A DNA stretch of 27,422 nt from Acidobacteriota bacterium (GTDB taxonomy: Bacteria; Acidobacteriota; Vicinamibacteria; Vicinamibacterales; CAVVIG01): NCBI GenBank assembly GCA_016195295.1, contig JACPZV010000071.1:1-27422 (forward strand). The letters run 5' to 3'. Made by a program: the position numbers and the translations under genes. How positions within the stretch are numbered: the stretch's first letter is position 1; every line of letters begins with the position of its first letter. This document shows, piece after piece, positions 14,212 through 21,648 of this stretch. The notes under the pieces are model-generated. The model was not told where the DNA came from. It did no database searches and saw only the letters and a list, made by a program, of their open reading frames with translations.

Positions 14212-15681
14212 TCAGAAGATCGTCGAGATCGAGGCCGCGGCCCAGTCGAGGACGCGGGCCGGGAGAATGCCGAGATAGAAGACGAGGATCGCCGAGACGA
14301 CGAGCGCGAAGCCGGCTATTCTCGGCACGGCGGGAAACGTGGCGGGGCGCTCGCCTTCGGTCATGTACATCATCACGACGAGGCGGAGGTAAAAGAAGAC
14401 GGAGACGACGCTCGTCAGCACGCCGATGATCGCGAGGCCGCTGTCGCCCGCCTTCATCGCCGCACTGAACACATACCACTTGGCGATGAAGCCCGCCATC
14501 GGCGGGAAACCGCCGAGCGACAGCAGAAAGACCGTCATCAGCCCGGCGAGCACGGGGTGCGTGTGGCCCAACCCGGCATAGTCGCGCACCTGGTCGTTCT
14601 GCGGTGGCTGGTGGCTGGTGGCTGGTGACTGGCGGGCGCTGCTCTCCAGCAGGCCGATGACGCCGAACGCGCCGAGGTTCGTCACGGCGTACGCGAGCAG
14701 GTAAAACAGCACGGCGCCCTTGCCGAGGTCGTTCGCCGCGAGCAGCGCGACGAGCAGGTAGCCGCCGTGCGCGATGCTCGAGTACGCGAGCATGCGCTTG
14801 ACGCTCGACTGCACGACGCCCACCACAGTACCAAGGACCATCGTCGCGGCCGCGACGACCCACAGAATCGCGCCCCAGTCGGCGCGCATCGGCTCGAAGG
14901 CCGAGAGGAAGACGCGGACGAACGCGGCAAACGCCGCGGCCTTCACCCCAGTGGACATGAAGCCAGTCACCGGCGGCGGCGCGCCTTCGTAAGCATCGGG
15001 CGTCCACATGTGGAACGGCACCGCCGACACCTTGAACCCGAAGCCCACGAGCAGGAGTCCAGCCGCGAGCCGCTGCATCGCCGTCGGCGCCATCGCCTGC
15101 GCCGCAATCAGACTGCCCACACGATCGAGATGCGTGCTGCCCGTCACGCCGTACGTGAAGGCGATGCCGTACAGAAAGAACGCGCTCGAGAACGCGCCGA
15201 GCAGGAAGTACTTGAACGCCGCTTCGCTCGCGACGGGCGAATCGCGGCGCAGGCCCGTGAGCACGTACACGGCGAGCGACAGGACTTCGAGCGCGAGGAA
15301 CATCACCAGCAGATCGGTCGCCGTCGCCATGAGCATCATGCCCGCGAGGGCGAACAGCAGCAGCGCGTAATACTCGCCGGCCGGCAGCCGCTCGCGCTCG
15401 ACCGTCGGACCGGAGATCGCAACCGACAGCACTCCGACGATGACGAGGATCATCGTCACGAAGAGGCCGAAGTTGTCGGCCGTCACCAGCCCGAAGCTCG
15501 ACGCGTTGTGATTCCAGAGCAGGACGGCGGCAAGGGCGGCGCCGACGAGGCCTACGGCGCCAAGCCCCGCGATGGGCATGCGCTCGCCCGGCTCGCGAAA
15601 GGCTTCGGCGAGCATGGCGGCGATGCCAGCCGCGGTCACGCACGCCATGGGGACGACGGCGTTCAACGCCCCGGCATTCAT
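14212..15681 (-). CDS. nuoN: NADH-quinone oxidoreductase subunit N
   Basis: NuoN is one of three antiporter-like proton-pumping subunits in the membrane arm of complex I. The 489-residue protein has many hydrophobic segments and the family signature HMWTPDAYEGAPPPVTGFMS near residues 220-240, then a conserved KAAAFAAFVRVF helix. It starts at an ATG that overlaps the nuoM stop by 4 nt (ATGA), so the two genes are translationally coupled. Residues about 350-360 (SPATSHQPPQ) come from a GGTGGCT tandem repeat in a loop before DYAGLG; this adds no membrane segment. It is the last gene of the operon. Confidence 0.95.
   Translation of the reverse strand: MNAGALNAVVPMACVTAAGIAAMLAEAFREPGERMPIAGLGAVGLVGAALAAVLLWNHNASSFGLVTADNFGLFVTMILVIVGVLSVAISGPTVERERLPAGEYYALLLFALAGMMLMATATDLLVMFLALEVLSLAVYVLTGLRRDSPVASEAAFKYFLLGAFSSAFFLYGIAFTYGVTGSTHLDRVGSLIAAQAMAPTAMQRLAAGLLLVGFGFKVSAVPFHMWTPDAYEGAPPPVTGFMSTGVKAAAFAAFVRVFLSAFEPMRADWGAILWVVAAATMVLGTVVGVVQSSVKRMLAYSSIAHGGYLLVALLAANDLGKGAVLFYLLAYAVTNLGAFGVIGLLESSARQSPATSHQPPQNDQVRDYAGLGHTHPVLAGLMTVFLLSLGGFPPMAGFIAKWYVFSAAMKAGDSGLAIIGVLTSVVSVFFYLRLVVMMYMTEGERPATFPAVPRIAGFALVVSAILVFYLGILPARVLDWAAASISTIF
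14603..14634. repeat. GGTGGCT-type tandem repeat inside nuoN
   Basis: Three head-to-tail GGTGGCT units and a variant GGTGACT unit encode the SPATSHQPPQ loop of NuoN in frame. The same oligomer appears in the nuoM tail at about 15812-15836. Confidence 0.7.
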
Positions 15682-17393
15682 CGCGCGACCCCGGATGACG
15701 AGTAGGGCGGGTCCTTCCGGACCCGCCGGTCAGCCGGGTCCAAACCGCCTCCGCCGAGGCCACGGCGGTCCGCCGAAGCATTCTGCGAAGGCGGAAGGAC
15801 CCGGCCTACAGCACTGGTGGCTGGTGGCTGGTGGATCGGCGAGGGCTGAGGGCGAAGGGCTGAGGGCTCGGTCGCGCGCGCCAGAATTCTTGTCGTGGAG
15901 CTCTGATGGATTTGATTCAGCAATCGCTCCACCGACGGTTCGATCGGCCTCAGAAACAGATTCGGCAGGACGCCCATGAGGATCGCCGTCGCGATGATGG
16001 GCACAATCACCACCCACTCGCGCGGACGGAGATCGGGCAGCATCGAATTTTTCTCGTTGTCGACCGTGCCGTAGTTCACGCGCTGGAACATCCAGAGCAT
16101 GTAGGTGGCCGAGAGAATCACACCCGTTGCGGCGAATGCCGCCATGCGCGGATCCCACCGGAAGGCGCCGAGCAGAATCAGGAACTCGCCGACGAAACCG
16201 TTCAACCCGGGGAGACCGATAGACGACAGCGTCACGAGGAGAAACGCCGCGACCAGATGCGGCATCACCTTCTTCAGGCCGCCGAATTCGGAGATGAGCC
16301 GCGTGTGCCGCCGATCGGACAGCATGCCGACGATGAGGAAGAGCCCGCCCGTGCTGACGCCGTGGTTGAGCATTTGATACACGGCGCCCTGCACGCCCTG
16401 CATGTTCATCGCCGTGATGCCGAGCACGACGAACCCGAGATGGCTCACGCTCGAGTACGCGACGAGCTTCTTCAGGTCCGGCTGCACCATCGCGACCAGC
16501 GCGCCGTAGATGATGCCGGCGACGGCCAGCAGCGCGAGTGCGGGCGAGAAGAATTCGGCCGCCAGCGGAAACAAGGGGAACGCGAAGCGCACGAGTCCGT
16601 AGGTGCCCATCTTCAGCAACACGCCCGCGAGGATCACCGACCCCGCCGTCGGCGCCTCGACGTGCGCGTCGGGCAGCCAGGTGTGGAACGGAAACAGCGG
16701 CACCTTGATCGCGAACGCGAGCGCGAACGCGAGGAAGAACCAGAACTGCATCGGCCGCGGCACGGTCAGCGCGTACAGCTTCAGCAGATCGAAACTGTAG
16801 CTGCCGGTCGTCGTGTAGTGAAGAATCGCCAATCCGAGAATCGCCAGCAGCATGAGGACGCTGCCCGCCATCGTGTAGAGCATGAACTTGATGGCGGCGT
16901 AGAGGCGGCGCTCGTAGCCCCAGATGCCGATCAGGAAGTACATCGGGACGAGCATGGCGTCCCAGAACACGTAGAAGAGGAACAAGTCCAGCGACACGAA
17001 CACGCCCATCATCGCGCTCTCGAGCAGGAGCACGAAGATGCAGAACGCTTTCGTCCGCGTGTGCACGGACTCCCACGAGCTCAGCAGCGCAATCGGCGTC
17101 AGGAACCCGGTCAGCGCGAGCAGGAACAGACTGATGCCGTCAACGCCGACGGCGTAGCTGATGCCGAACGCGGGAATCCACGCGTACCGCTCGACGAACT
17201 GGAAATCGGCCGACGCGGGGTTGAAGCGGCTCCAGAGCAGCAGCGTCTCGCCGAAGACCAGCACCGACACGATCAGCGCGATCTGACGCGCGGCCCGCGC
17301 GGTCTGCTCCTCATCCACGCCGCGGACGAACAGCAACAGCACAGCGCCCAACACGGGCAACCCGATCAGGGAACTAAGGATGGGGAACGTCAT
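15678..17393 (-). CDS. nuoM: NADH-quinone oxidoreductase subunit M
   Basis: NuoM is an antiporter-like proton-pumping subunit of complex I. The family signature LPDAHVEAPTAGSVILAG is present near residues 240-260, and conserved helices follow (LLKMGTYGLVRF, then GFVGEFLILLGAF). At 571 residues it is longer than the usual 490-520. The last 70 or so residues after IEPSVERLLNQIHQ are proline-, serine- and arginine-rich and are encoded entirely by repeat DNA (15702-15870). The frame nevertheless reaches a stop that overlaps the nuoN start by 4 nt. Upstream, a CACGAAG palindrome separates it from nuoL. Confidence 0.95.
   Translation of the reverse strand: MTFPILSSLIGLPVLGAVLLLFVRGVDEEQTARAARQIALIVSVLVFGETLLLWSRFNPASADFQFVERYAWIPAFGISYAVGVDGISLFLLALTGFLTPIALLSSWESVHTRTKAFCIFVLLLESAMMGVFVSLDLFLFYVFWDAMLVPMYFLIGIWGYERRLYAAIKFMLYTMAGSVLMLLAILGLAILHYTTTGSYSFDLLKLYALTVPRPMQFWFFLAFALAFAIKVPLFPFHTWLPDAHVEAPTAGSVILAGVLLKMGTYGLVRFAFPLFPLAAEFFSPALALLAVAGIIYGALVAMVQPDLKKLVAYSSVSHLGFVVLGITAMNMQGVQGAVYQMLNHGVSTGGLFLIVGMLSDRRHTRLISEFGGLKKVMPHLVAAFLLVTLSSIGLPGLNGFVGEFLILLGAFRWDPRMAAFAATGVILSATYMLWMFQRVNYGTVDNEKNSMLPDLRPREWVVIVPIIATAILMGVLPNLFLRPIEPSVERLLNQIHQSSTTRILARATEPSALRPQPSPIHQPPATSAVGRVLPPSQNASADRRGLGGGGLDPADRRVRKDPPYSSSGVAR
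15702..15809. repeat. Paired-hairpin element with a nested repeat, in the nuoM 3' end
   Basis: This is the reverse-orientation counterpart of 4903-4960. It opens with GTAGGGCGGGTCC, TTCC and GGACCCGCC (15702-15727), then GCCGGGTCC (15733-15741), and closes with GGACCCGGC and CTAC (15797-15809). The second loop, 4 nt in the selA copy, is here filled by about 55 nt (15742-15796) rich in GCCGAGG, CGCCGAAGC and GCGAAGGCGG motifs, itself a repeat-like hairpin. All of it is read through by nuoM. Confidence 0.8.
15812..15870. repeat. GGTGGCT and AGGGCTG repeats in the nuoM 3' end
   Basis: CTGGTGGCTGGTGGCTGGTG (15814-15833) is followed by GAGGGCTGAGGGCGAAGGGC and related units. Similar oligomers occur in nuoN (14603-14634) and after csp (2480-2528). 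They encode part of the atypical NuoM tail. Confidence 0.7.
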
Positions 17394-17414
17394 GGGTGAC
17401 TAGCAGCGCTTGTG

Positions 17415-17486
17415 GGCCACGAAGACACGAAACCACGAAGAAGACCAACGAAATGGTTTTCTTCGCGTCTTCGTGTTTTCGTGGCC
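17415..17486. repeat. CACGAAG palindrome between nuoL and nuoM
   Basis: GGCCACGAAGACACGAA (17415-17431) faces TTCGTGTTTTCGTGGCC (17470-17486) with one mismatch. The interior also consists of CACGAAG and CTTCGTG units. It occupies most of the gap between the two genes. Confidence 0.8.
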
Positions 17487-17520
17487 AACTGTCGCATCAA
17501 GACATCCATGGCGCCGGGAT

Positions 17521-19593
17521 CTATTTCCACAAGTAGTACCCGAGGATCATCACGGCCCCAAAGAACAGCGACCCGGCGTACGCGCGGACCGATCCGGTCT
17601 GCACATGCCGCAGCAGCTCGCTCAAGCCGCCGACGGTCTCGCCGACGCCGTTCACGGCGCCGTCGAGGACACGCGCATCGATCGCTCTCCACAGCCCGTC
17701 CCTCGAGACGATGTGAATCGGCTCCACGACGGTCGCCTCGTACACTTCGTCGACGTAGTACTTGTTCAGCAGCACGCGGTGCAGGCCGGCGAACTTCTCG
17801 GCGAGCGCATCCGCGGCGCCGCGGTTCTTGAGGAAGTACGCGATCGCGATCAGAATGCCGAGAATCGCCGTCACCGACGCCGTCACCGTCAACAGGGTCT
17901 CGGTGCCGCCATCGATCTGTCTCGCCGAAGCGTTAGCGGAGGCGGAAGCTTCAGGCGAAGGCGGAAGCCGGACACTACCGATCACTTGCGCGGTAAAGCT
18001 CGGCTCGAGGAAGTGTTCGAACCGGCCGCCAAGCCCAGCGTAGCCCGCCAGCACGGATCCGGCGGCGAGGACGATCAGCACGAGCGCCATCGCGGGCGGC
18101 GCATCGTGTAGACGGGTGCTGGGTGCGAGGTGCTGGGGTGCTTGGTGCGGTGCTGGGTGCTGAAGTGCTGCGTGCTCAGGTGCCGGGTGCTCGGGCACGT
18201 GATCCCCTTGGACGACCGAAGCCCCTTGGGCGGCCGAAGCCCCTTGGGCGGCCGAAGCCGAAGGCGAAGGCCCCCAGAAGGCGAGCAACACAAGACGAAA
18301 CATGTAGATCGCCGTCAGCAGCGCGGTCAGCAGGCCGACGGCCCACAGGAGGCGGTGCCCGCTGAAGTACGTGCTCGACAGGATCTCGTCCTTGCTGAAG
18401 AACCCGGCGAGGCCCGGCACGCCCGCGATCGCCAGCGCGCCGATCAGGAACGTCCAGTACGTGATCGGCAGATTCTTTTTCAGCCCGCCCATGTGACGCA
18501 GATCCTGCTCGCCGTGCAGCGCGTGAATCAGTGCGCCGGATCCGAGGAACAGCAGCGCCTTGAAAAATGCGTGCGTGTAGAGATGGAAGATGCCAGCCCC
18601 GTACGCCCCGACGCCCATCGCCAGGAACATGTAGCCGAGCTGCGAAACGGTCGAGTACGCGAGCACGCGCTTGATGTCGTTCTGCACGAGGCCGATCGTG
18701 CCGGCCATCAACGCGGTCGCGGCGCCGATGACGGCGACGATCGCCAGCGTCTGCGGCGCGTGGCTGAAGAGCACCGCGTTGCGTCCAATCATGTACACGC
18801 CCGCGGTAACCATCGTCGCTGCGTGGATGAGCGCCGACACCGGCGTCGGACCCTCCATCGCGTCCGGCAACCAGACGAACAGCGGAATCTGCGCGGACTT
18901 CCCCGTCGCGCCCACAAACAGCAGCAGCGTGATGAGCGACACCGTGCCAAACGTGGTTTCGGGACTCAGTGTCGCGGCCGAGCGCGCGATCTCCTGGAAG
19001 TCCACCGAGCCGAAGCGAACGAACGCGAGCAGGACGCCGAGGATGAACCCGAAGTCGCCGATGCGGTTGACGATGAACGCCTTCTTCCCGGCGTCGGACG
19101 CGGACTTCTTCTGGTACCAGAAACCGATGAGCAGGTACGAGCAGAGGCCGACGCCCTCCCAGCCGACGAACATCACGAGGAAGTTCGAGCCAAGGACGAG
19201 CACGAGCATGAACGCGGCGAAGAGATTCAGGTACGAGAAGTAGCGCGCGTATTCCGCCTCGGGCTCCTCGTGCATGTACGCCGTCGAGTAGAGGTGAATC
19301 AGCGAGCCGATGCCCGTGACGACGAGAATCATCACCGCGGACAGCGGATCGAGGCGCAGCGTGAGACCGACGATGAGATCGCCCGAGGCAATCCACGTGA
19401 ACGCGTGGTTGACGATCGCACGCGACTCCTCCGTCAACGACACGAGCTGCCAGACCTCGAGCGCGGACACGGCGAACGACGCGACCATGGCCGCACACGC
19501 GACGGCACCGGCCGCGCTCTTGCTGATGCGCCGGCCGAAGCTGGCGTTGATCAGAAAGCCGAGAAGCGGGAGGACTGGGATCAGCAGCAGCAT
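17521..19593 (-). CDS. nuoL: NADH-quinone oxidoreductase subunit L
   Basis: NuoL is the distal antiporter-like subunit of complex I and carries the long lateral helix. The family signature DAMEGPTPVSALIHAAT lies near residues 241-257, with conserved GLVQNDIKRVLAYSTVSQLG and FFKALLFLGSGALIHALHG helices after it. The 690 residues include two low-complexity inserts. The first, at about 445-495, is alanine-, glutamine-, histidine- and proline-rich and includes three exact 18-nt-encoded units. The second, at about 542-557, is serine- and alanine-rich. The C-terminus (IVSRDGLWRAIDARVLDG, ending ILGYYLWK) is intact. A long CACGGAG-type repeat lies upstream in the gap to nuoK. Confidence 0.95.
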   Translation of the reverse strand: MLLLIPVLPLLGFLINASFGRRISKSAAGAVACAAMVASFAVSALEVWQLVSLTEESRAIVNHAFTWIASGDLIVGLTLRLDPLSAVMILVVTGIGSLIHLYSTAYMHEEPEAEYARYFSYLNLFAAFMLVLVLGSNFLVMFVGWEGVGLCSYLLIGFWYQKKSASDAGKKAFIVNRIGDFGFILGVLLAFVRFGSVDFQEIARSAATLSPETTFGTVSLITLLLFVGATGKSAQIPLFVWLPDAMEGPTPVSALIHAATMVTAGVYMIGRNAVLFSHAPQTLAIVAVIGAATALMAGTIGLVQNDIKRVLAYSTVSQLGYMFLAMGVGAYGAGIFHLYTHAFFKALLFLGSGALIHALHGEQDLRHMGGLKKNLPITYWTFLIGALAIAGVPGLAGFFSKDEILSSTYFSGHRLLWAVGLLTALLTAIYMFRLVLLAFWGPSPSASAAQGASAAQGASVVQGDHVPEHPAPEHAALQHPAPHQAPQHLAPSTRLHDAPPAMALVLIVLAAGSVLAGYAGLGGRFEHFLEPSFTAQVIGSVRLPPSPEASASANASARQIDGGTETLLTVTASVTAILGILIAIAYFLKNRGAADALAEKFAGLHRVLLNKYYVDEVYEATVVEPIHIVSRDGLWRAIDARVLDGAVNGVGETVGGLSELLRHVQTGSVRAYAGSLFFGAVMILGYYLWK
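17925..17975. repeat. GCCGAAGC/GGCGGAAG repeat inside nuoL
   Basis: The stretch contains TCGCCGAAGCGTTAGCGGAG and GGCGGAAGCTTCAGGCGAAG, resembling the element nested in the nuoM tail. It encodes the serine/alanine-rich insert at residues about 542-557. Confidence 0.55.
18112..18200. repeat. GTGCTGGGTGCT-type repeat inside nuoL
   Basis: Repeated GTGCTGGGTGCT-like oligomers encode the histidine- and proline-rich part of the NuoL insert (for example EHPAPEHAALQHPAPH). Vertebrate-like tandem decay is visible: units vary by one or two bases. Confidence 0.65.
18204..18257. repeat. Three 18-nt tandem units inside nuoL
   Basis: CCCCTTGGRCGRCCGAAG occurs three times without gaps (18204-18221, 18222-18239, 18240-18257). 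The last two copies are identical. Each encodes a six-residue unit (ASAAQG or ASVVQG) in the NuoL insert. Confidence 0.85.
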
Positions 19594-19747
19594 CGGCTAC
19601 ACGAAGAGAGCGCGGAGAAGACGGAGAACACCGAGTGAAGCAGCCACCGAGACTCGGAGACACCGAGATCGCGTTTGCGTTTTCTCTGTGTCTCCGTGTC
19701 TCCGTGGCGCATTCTCTCGGCGAACTCTGCCATCTCCGTGTCCTCGT
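19594..19747. repeat. GGAGAC/CACCGAG repeat between nuoK and nuoL
   Basis: This 154-nt gap is filled by units such as CACCGAGACTCGGAGACACC on one side and GTGTCTCCGTGTCTCCGTGG on the other, forming an imperfect long palindrome. It contains no gene. A strong ribosome site for nuoL is not visible. Confidence 0.75.
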
Positions 19748-20056
19748 TCACCATTTGAGCGACGTAAACGAGTCGGGGTTCAGCGACTCTTTGTGTCTGA
19801 ACAACGTGATGACGATCGCCAGGCCGACGGCGGCTTCGGCCGCCGCGACGGTCATCACGAAGAACACGATGATCTGGCCGTCCACCGATCCGAGCGCGCG
19901 GCCGAAGGCCACGAACGTCAGGTTCACCGCGTTCAACATGATCTCGATCGACAGCAGGATCGTGATCAGATTCCGGCGAACGAACACGCCGGCCGCGCCA
20001 ATCGCGAACAACATCGCCGAGAGCACGAGGTAATGATTGACGGCGACCATGTTCAT
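19748..20056 (-). CDS. nuoK: NADH-quinone oxidoreductase subunit K
   Basis: This 102-residue, three-helix subunit of the complex I membrane arm has the two conserved membrane glutamates. They lie in [13 protein letters not shown] (E38) and [13 protein letters not shown] (E74) and serve proton transfer in the family. The ATG at 20056 lies in an ATGA overlap with the nuoJ stop, which supports this start over a second ATG two codons in. The C-terminus [10 protein letters not shown] is typical. Confidence 0.96.
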   Translation of the reverse strand: MNMVAVNHYLVLSAMLFAIGAAGVFVRRNLITILLSIEIMLNAVNLTFVAFGRALGSVDGQIIVFFVMTVAAAEAAVGLAIVITLFRHKESLNPDSFTSLKW

Positions 20057-20571
20057 TCCGAGGTGCCCGCCCCGCTGCGCCTCGCCAGCACGACGGCGCC
20101 GACCATCGCGACCAGAATCAGCACCGACGTGACCTCGAACGGAAACGCGTAGTCGGTGAACAGCGATCGGCCGATCGCGGCGACCGAGCTCACCGCCCCG
20201 CCAGGGAACGCGCCGGATTCACCGGCCTTCGTCAGCGCCCACACCAGCTCGACGGCGAACGCGACGGCGAGCACCGCGCCGAACCGCATGGGTCCCGGCC
20301 GCAGCAAGGGATGCACCCGGAGGTCGTCCTCCGTGTCCTCATGCGGCGCGTTGAGCAGCATCACGACGAAGAGAAACAACACCATGATGGCGCCGGCGTA
20401 GACGATGATCTGGATGACCGCGACGAACGGCGCATCGAGCAGCACGTACAGCCCGGACAGCGCGCCGAACGACGCGATGAGCAGCAGCACGCTGTACACG
20501 GGATTGCGCTGGGCAATGACGAGGAGCGACGTGCCCACGGCGACGGCTGCAAACACATAGAACAACGTCAT
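20053..20571 (-). CDS. nuoJ: NADH-quinone oxidoreductase subunit J
   Basis: NuoJ has five predicted helices and the conserved [20 protein letters not shown] segment, near residues 53-72 from this start. I chose the ATG at 20571 (172 residues), because the eight residues added by an upstream GTG (20595) are encoded by the CACGGAG repeat. It is coupled to nuoK by an ATGA overlap. The gene that normally precedes it, nuoI, is absent, and a repeat lies in its place. Confidence 0.95.
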   Translation of the reverse strand: MTLFYVFAAVAVGTSLLVIAQRNPVYSVLLLIASFGALSGLYVLLDAPFVAVIQIIVYAGAIMVLFLFVVMLLNAPHEDTEDDLRVHPLLRPGPMRFGAVLAVAFAVELVWALTKAGESGAFPGGAVSSVAAIGRSLFTDYAFPFEVTSVLILVAMVGAVVLARRSGAGTSE

Positions 20572-20589
20572 CGTCGACTCATTCGGCGA

Positions 20590-20658
20590 GAACACGGAGG
20601 CTGCGGAGAGCGCAGAGAGAGAATGGCCACCTCCGTGCCCTCCGTCATCTCCGTGTCC
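20590..20658. repeat. CACGGAG palindrome between nuoH and nuoJ
   Basis: ACACGGAG (20592-20599) faces CTCCGTGT (20649-20656), with further GGAG and CTCCGT units inside. It occupies the junction where nuoI is found in the canonical operon. Confidence 0.75.
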
Positions 20659-21534
20659 TCATCCTCCGAAATACAACACGCCGGCCGCCGTCACGAGCAG
20701 GTTGACGACCGAGAGCGGCAACAGCACCTTCCAGCCGAAGCGCATCAACTGGTCGTAGCGATACCGCGGCAGCGTCCACCGCATCCAGACGTAGAAGAAC
20801 AGCAGCGCGCCGACCTTGATGAGAAACCAGATCCAGCCGAGCGATTCAGGCAGAAACGGTCCGTGCCAGCCGCCGAGGAACAAATCGGTCGCGACGGCCG
20901 ACACCGTGACCATGTTGATGTACTCCGCGAGGAAGAACAGCGCGAAGCTCATGCTGCTGTACTCGGTGTGATAGCCGGCGACGAGCTCCTGCTCCGCCTC
21001 GGGGAAATCGAACGGCGCGCGGTTCGTCTCCGCGATGCCCGCCGTCATGTAGATGAAGAAACCGATCGGCTGCACGAACACGGACCAGCGCGGGATGACG
21101 TGCCACCAGGATCCCGCCTGGCGGTTGACGATGTCGGTCACCGAGAGCGAATTCGACACGAGCAGCACGGCCGCGAGCGCGAGGCCGTACGACAGCTCGT
21201 AGCTGATCATCTGCGCCGACGCGAAAAACGTCGTCTCGGCGCCGAACGGCACGACCGCGAAGGCGGCAAACGCGCACGTCGCCGAGATGATCGGCGCCAG
21301 AGCAAAGAGGAGCGGATCGGCCGCGCGCGGCCGCAGCTCTTCCTTGAACATCAGCTTGATGACGTCGGCGAGCGGCTGCAGGAGTCCTTTCGGACCAACG
21401 AGGTACGGTCCCAGCCGCTGCTGCAGCAGCGCGGCCACCTTGCGCTCGACGTACACCATGATGGCCGCCGAGTTCAGCAGCATCACGAACACGAAGAGCG
21501 TCAGCCCGATCTGGGCGATCAGCAATGGGGACAT
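20659..21534 (-). CDS. nuoH: NADH-quinone oxidoreductase subunit H
   Basis: NuoH forms much of the quinone cavity at the junction of the membrane and peripheral arms. Landmarks are YVERKVAALLQQRLGPYLVG, then LLQPLADVIKLMFKEE near the N-terminus, the conserved AGIAETNRAPFDFPEAEQEL loop near residues 180-200, and a final WMRWTLPRYRYDQLM motif. The ATG at 21534 gives 291 residues; an upstream GTG would add nine residues from repeat DNA. Repeats flank the gene on both sides, at the positions where nuoG and nuoI would be expected. Confidence 0.95.
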   Translation of the reverse strand: MSPLLIAQIGLTLFVFVMLLNSAAIMVYVERKVAALLQQRLGPYLVGPKGLLQPLADVIKLMFKEELRPRAADPLLFALAPIISATCAFAAFAVVPFGAETTFFASAQMISYELSYGLALAAVLLVSNSLSVTDIVNRQAGSWWHVIPRWSVFVQPIGFFIYMTAGIAETNRAPFDFPEAEQELVAGYHTEYSSMSFALFFLAEYINMVTVSAVATDLFLGGWHGPFLPESLGWIWFLIKVGALLFFYVWMRWTLPRYRYDQLMRFGWKVLLPLSVVNLLVTAAGVLYFGG

Positions 21535-21547
21535 ACGTACAGACGGT

Positions 21548-21628
21548 TGCCACGAAGACACGAAGACGCGAAGAAGAAGAGAATGAGTGACCCTCGTTTC
21601 TTCTTCGTGTTTTCGTGTTTTCGTGGCA
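21548..21628. repeat. CACGAAG palindrome between nuoF and nuoH
   Basis: TGCCACGAAGACACGAAGAC at the left faces the CGTGTTTTCGTGTTTTCGTGGCA-type end at the right, and the interior is rich in GAAGAAG and CTTCTTC. It fills the junction where nuoG is usually found. Confidence 0.8.
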
Positions 21629-21648
21629 TATCGTCAGCCTTCAGTCTG

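Noticed and set aside
15906..19638. Two long plus-strand frames opposite nuoM and nuoL
   Set aside because: They are charged, repetitive translations without family resemblance, antisense to clear genes.
20571..20595. Upstream GTG starts for nuoJ (also nuoH and nuoF)
   Set aside because: The extra residues would be encoded by repeat DNA. The downstream ATG in each case gives the usual N-terminus.
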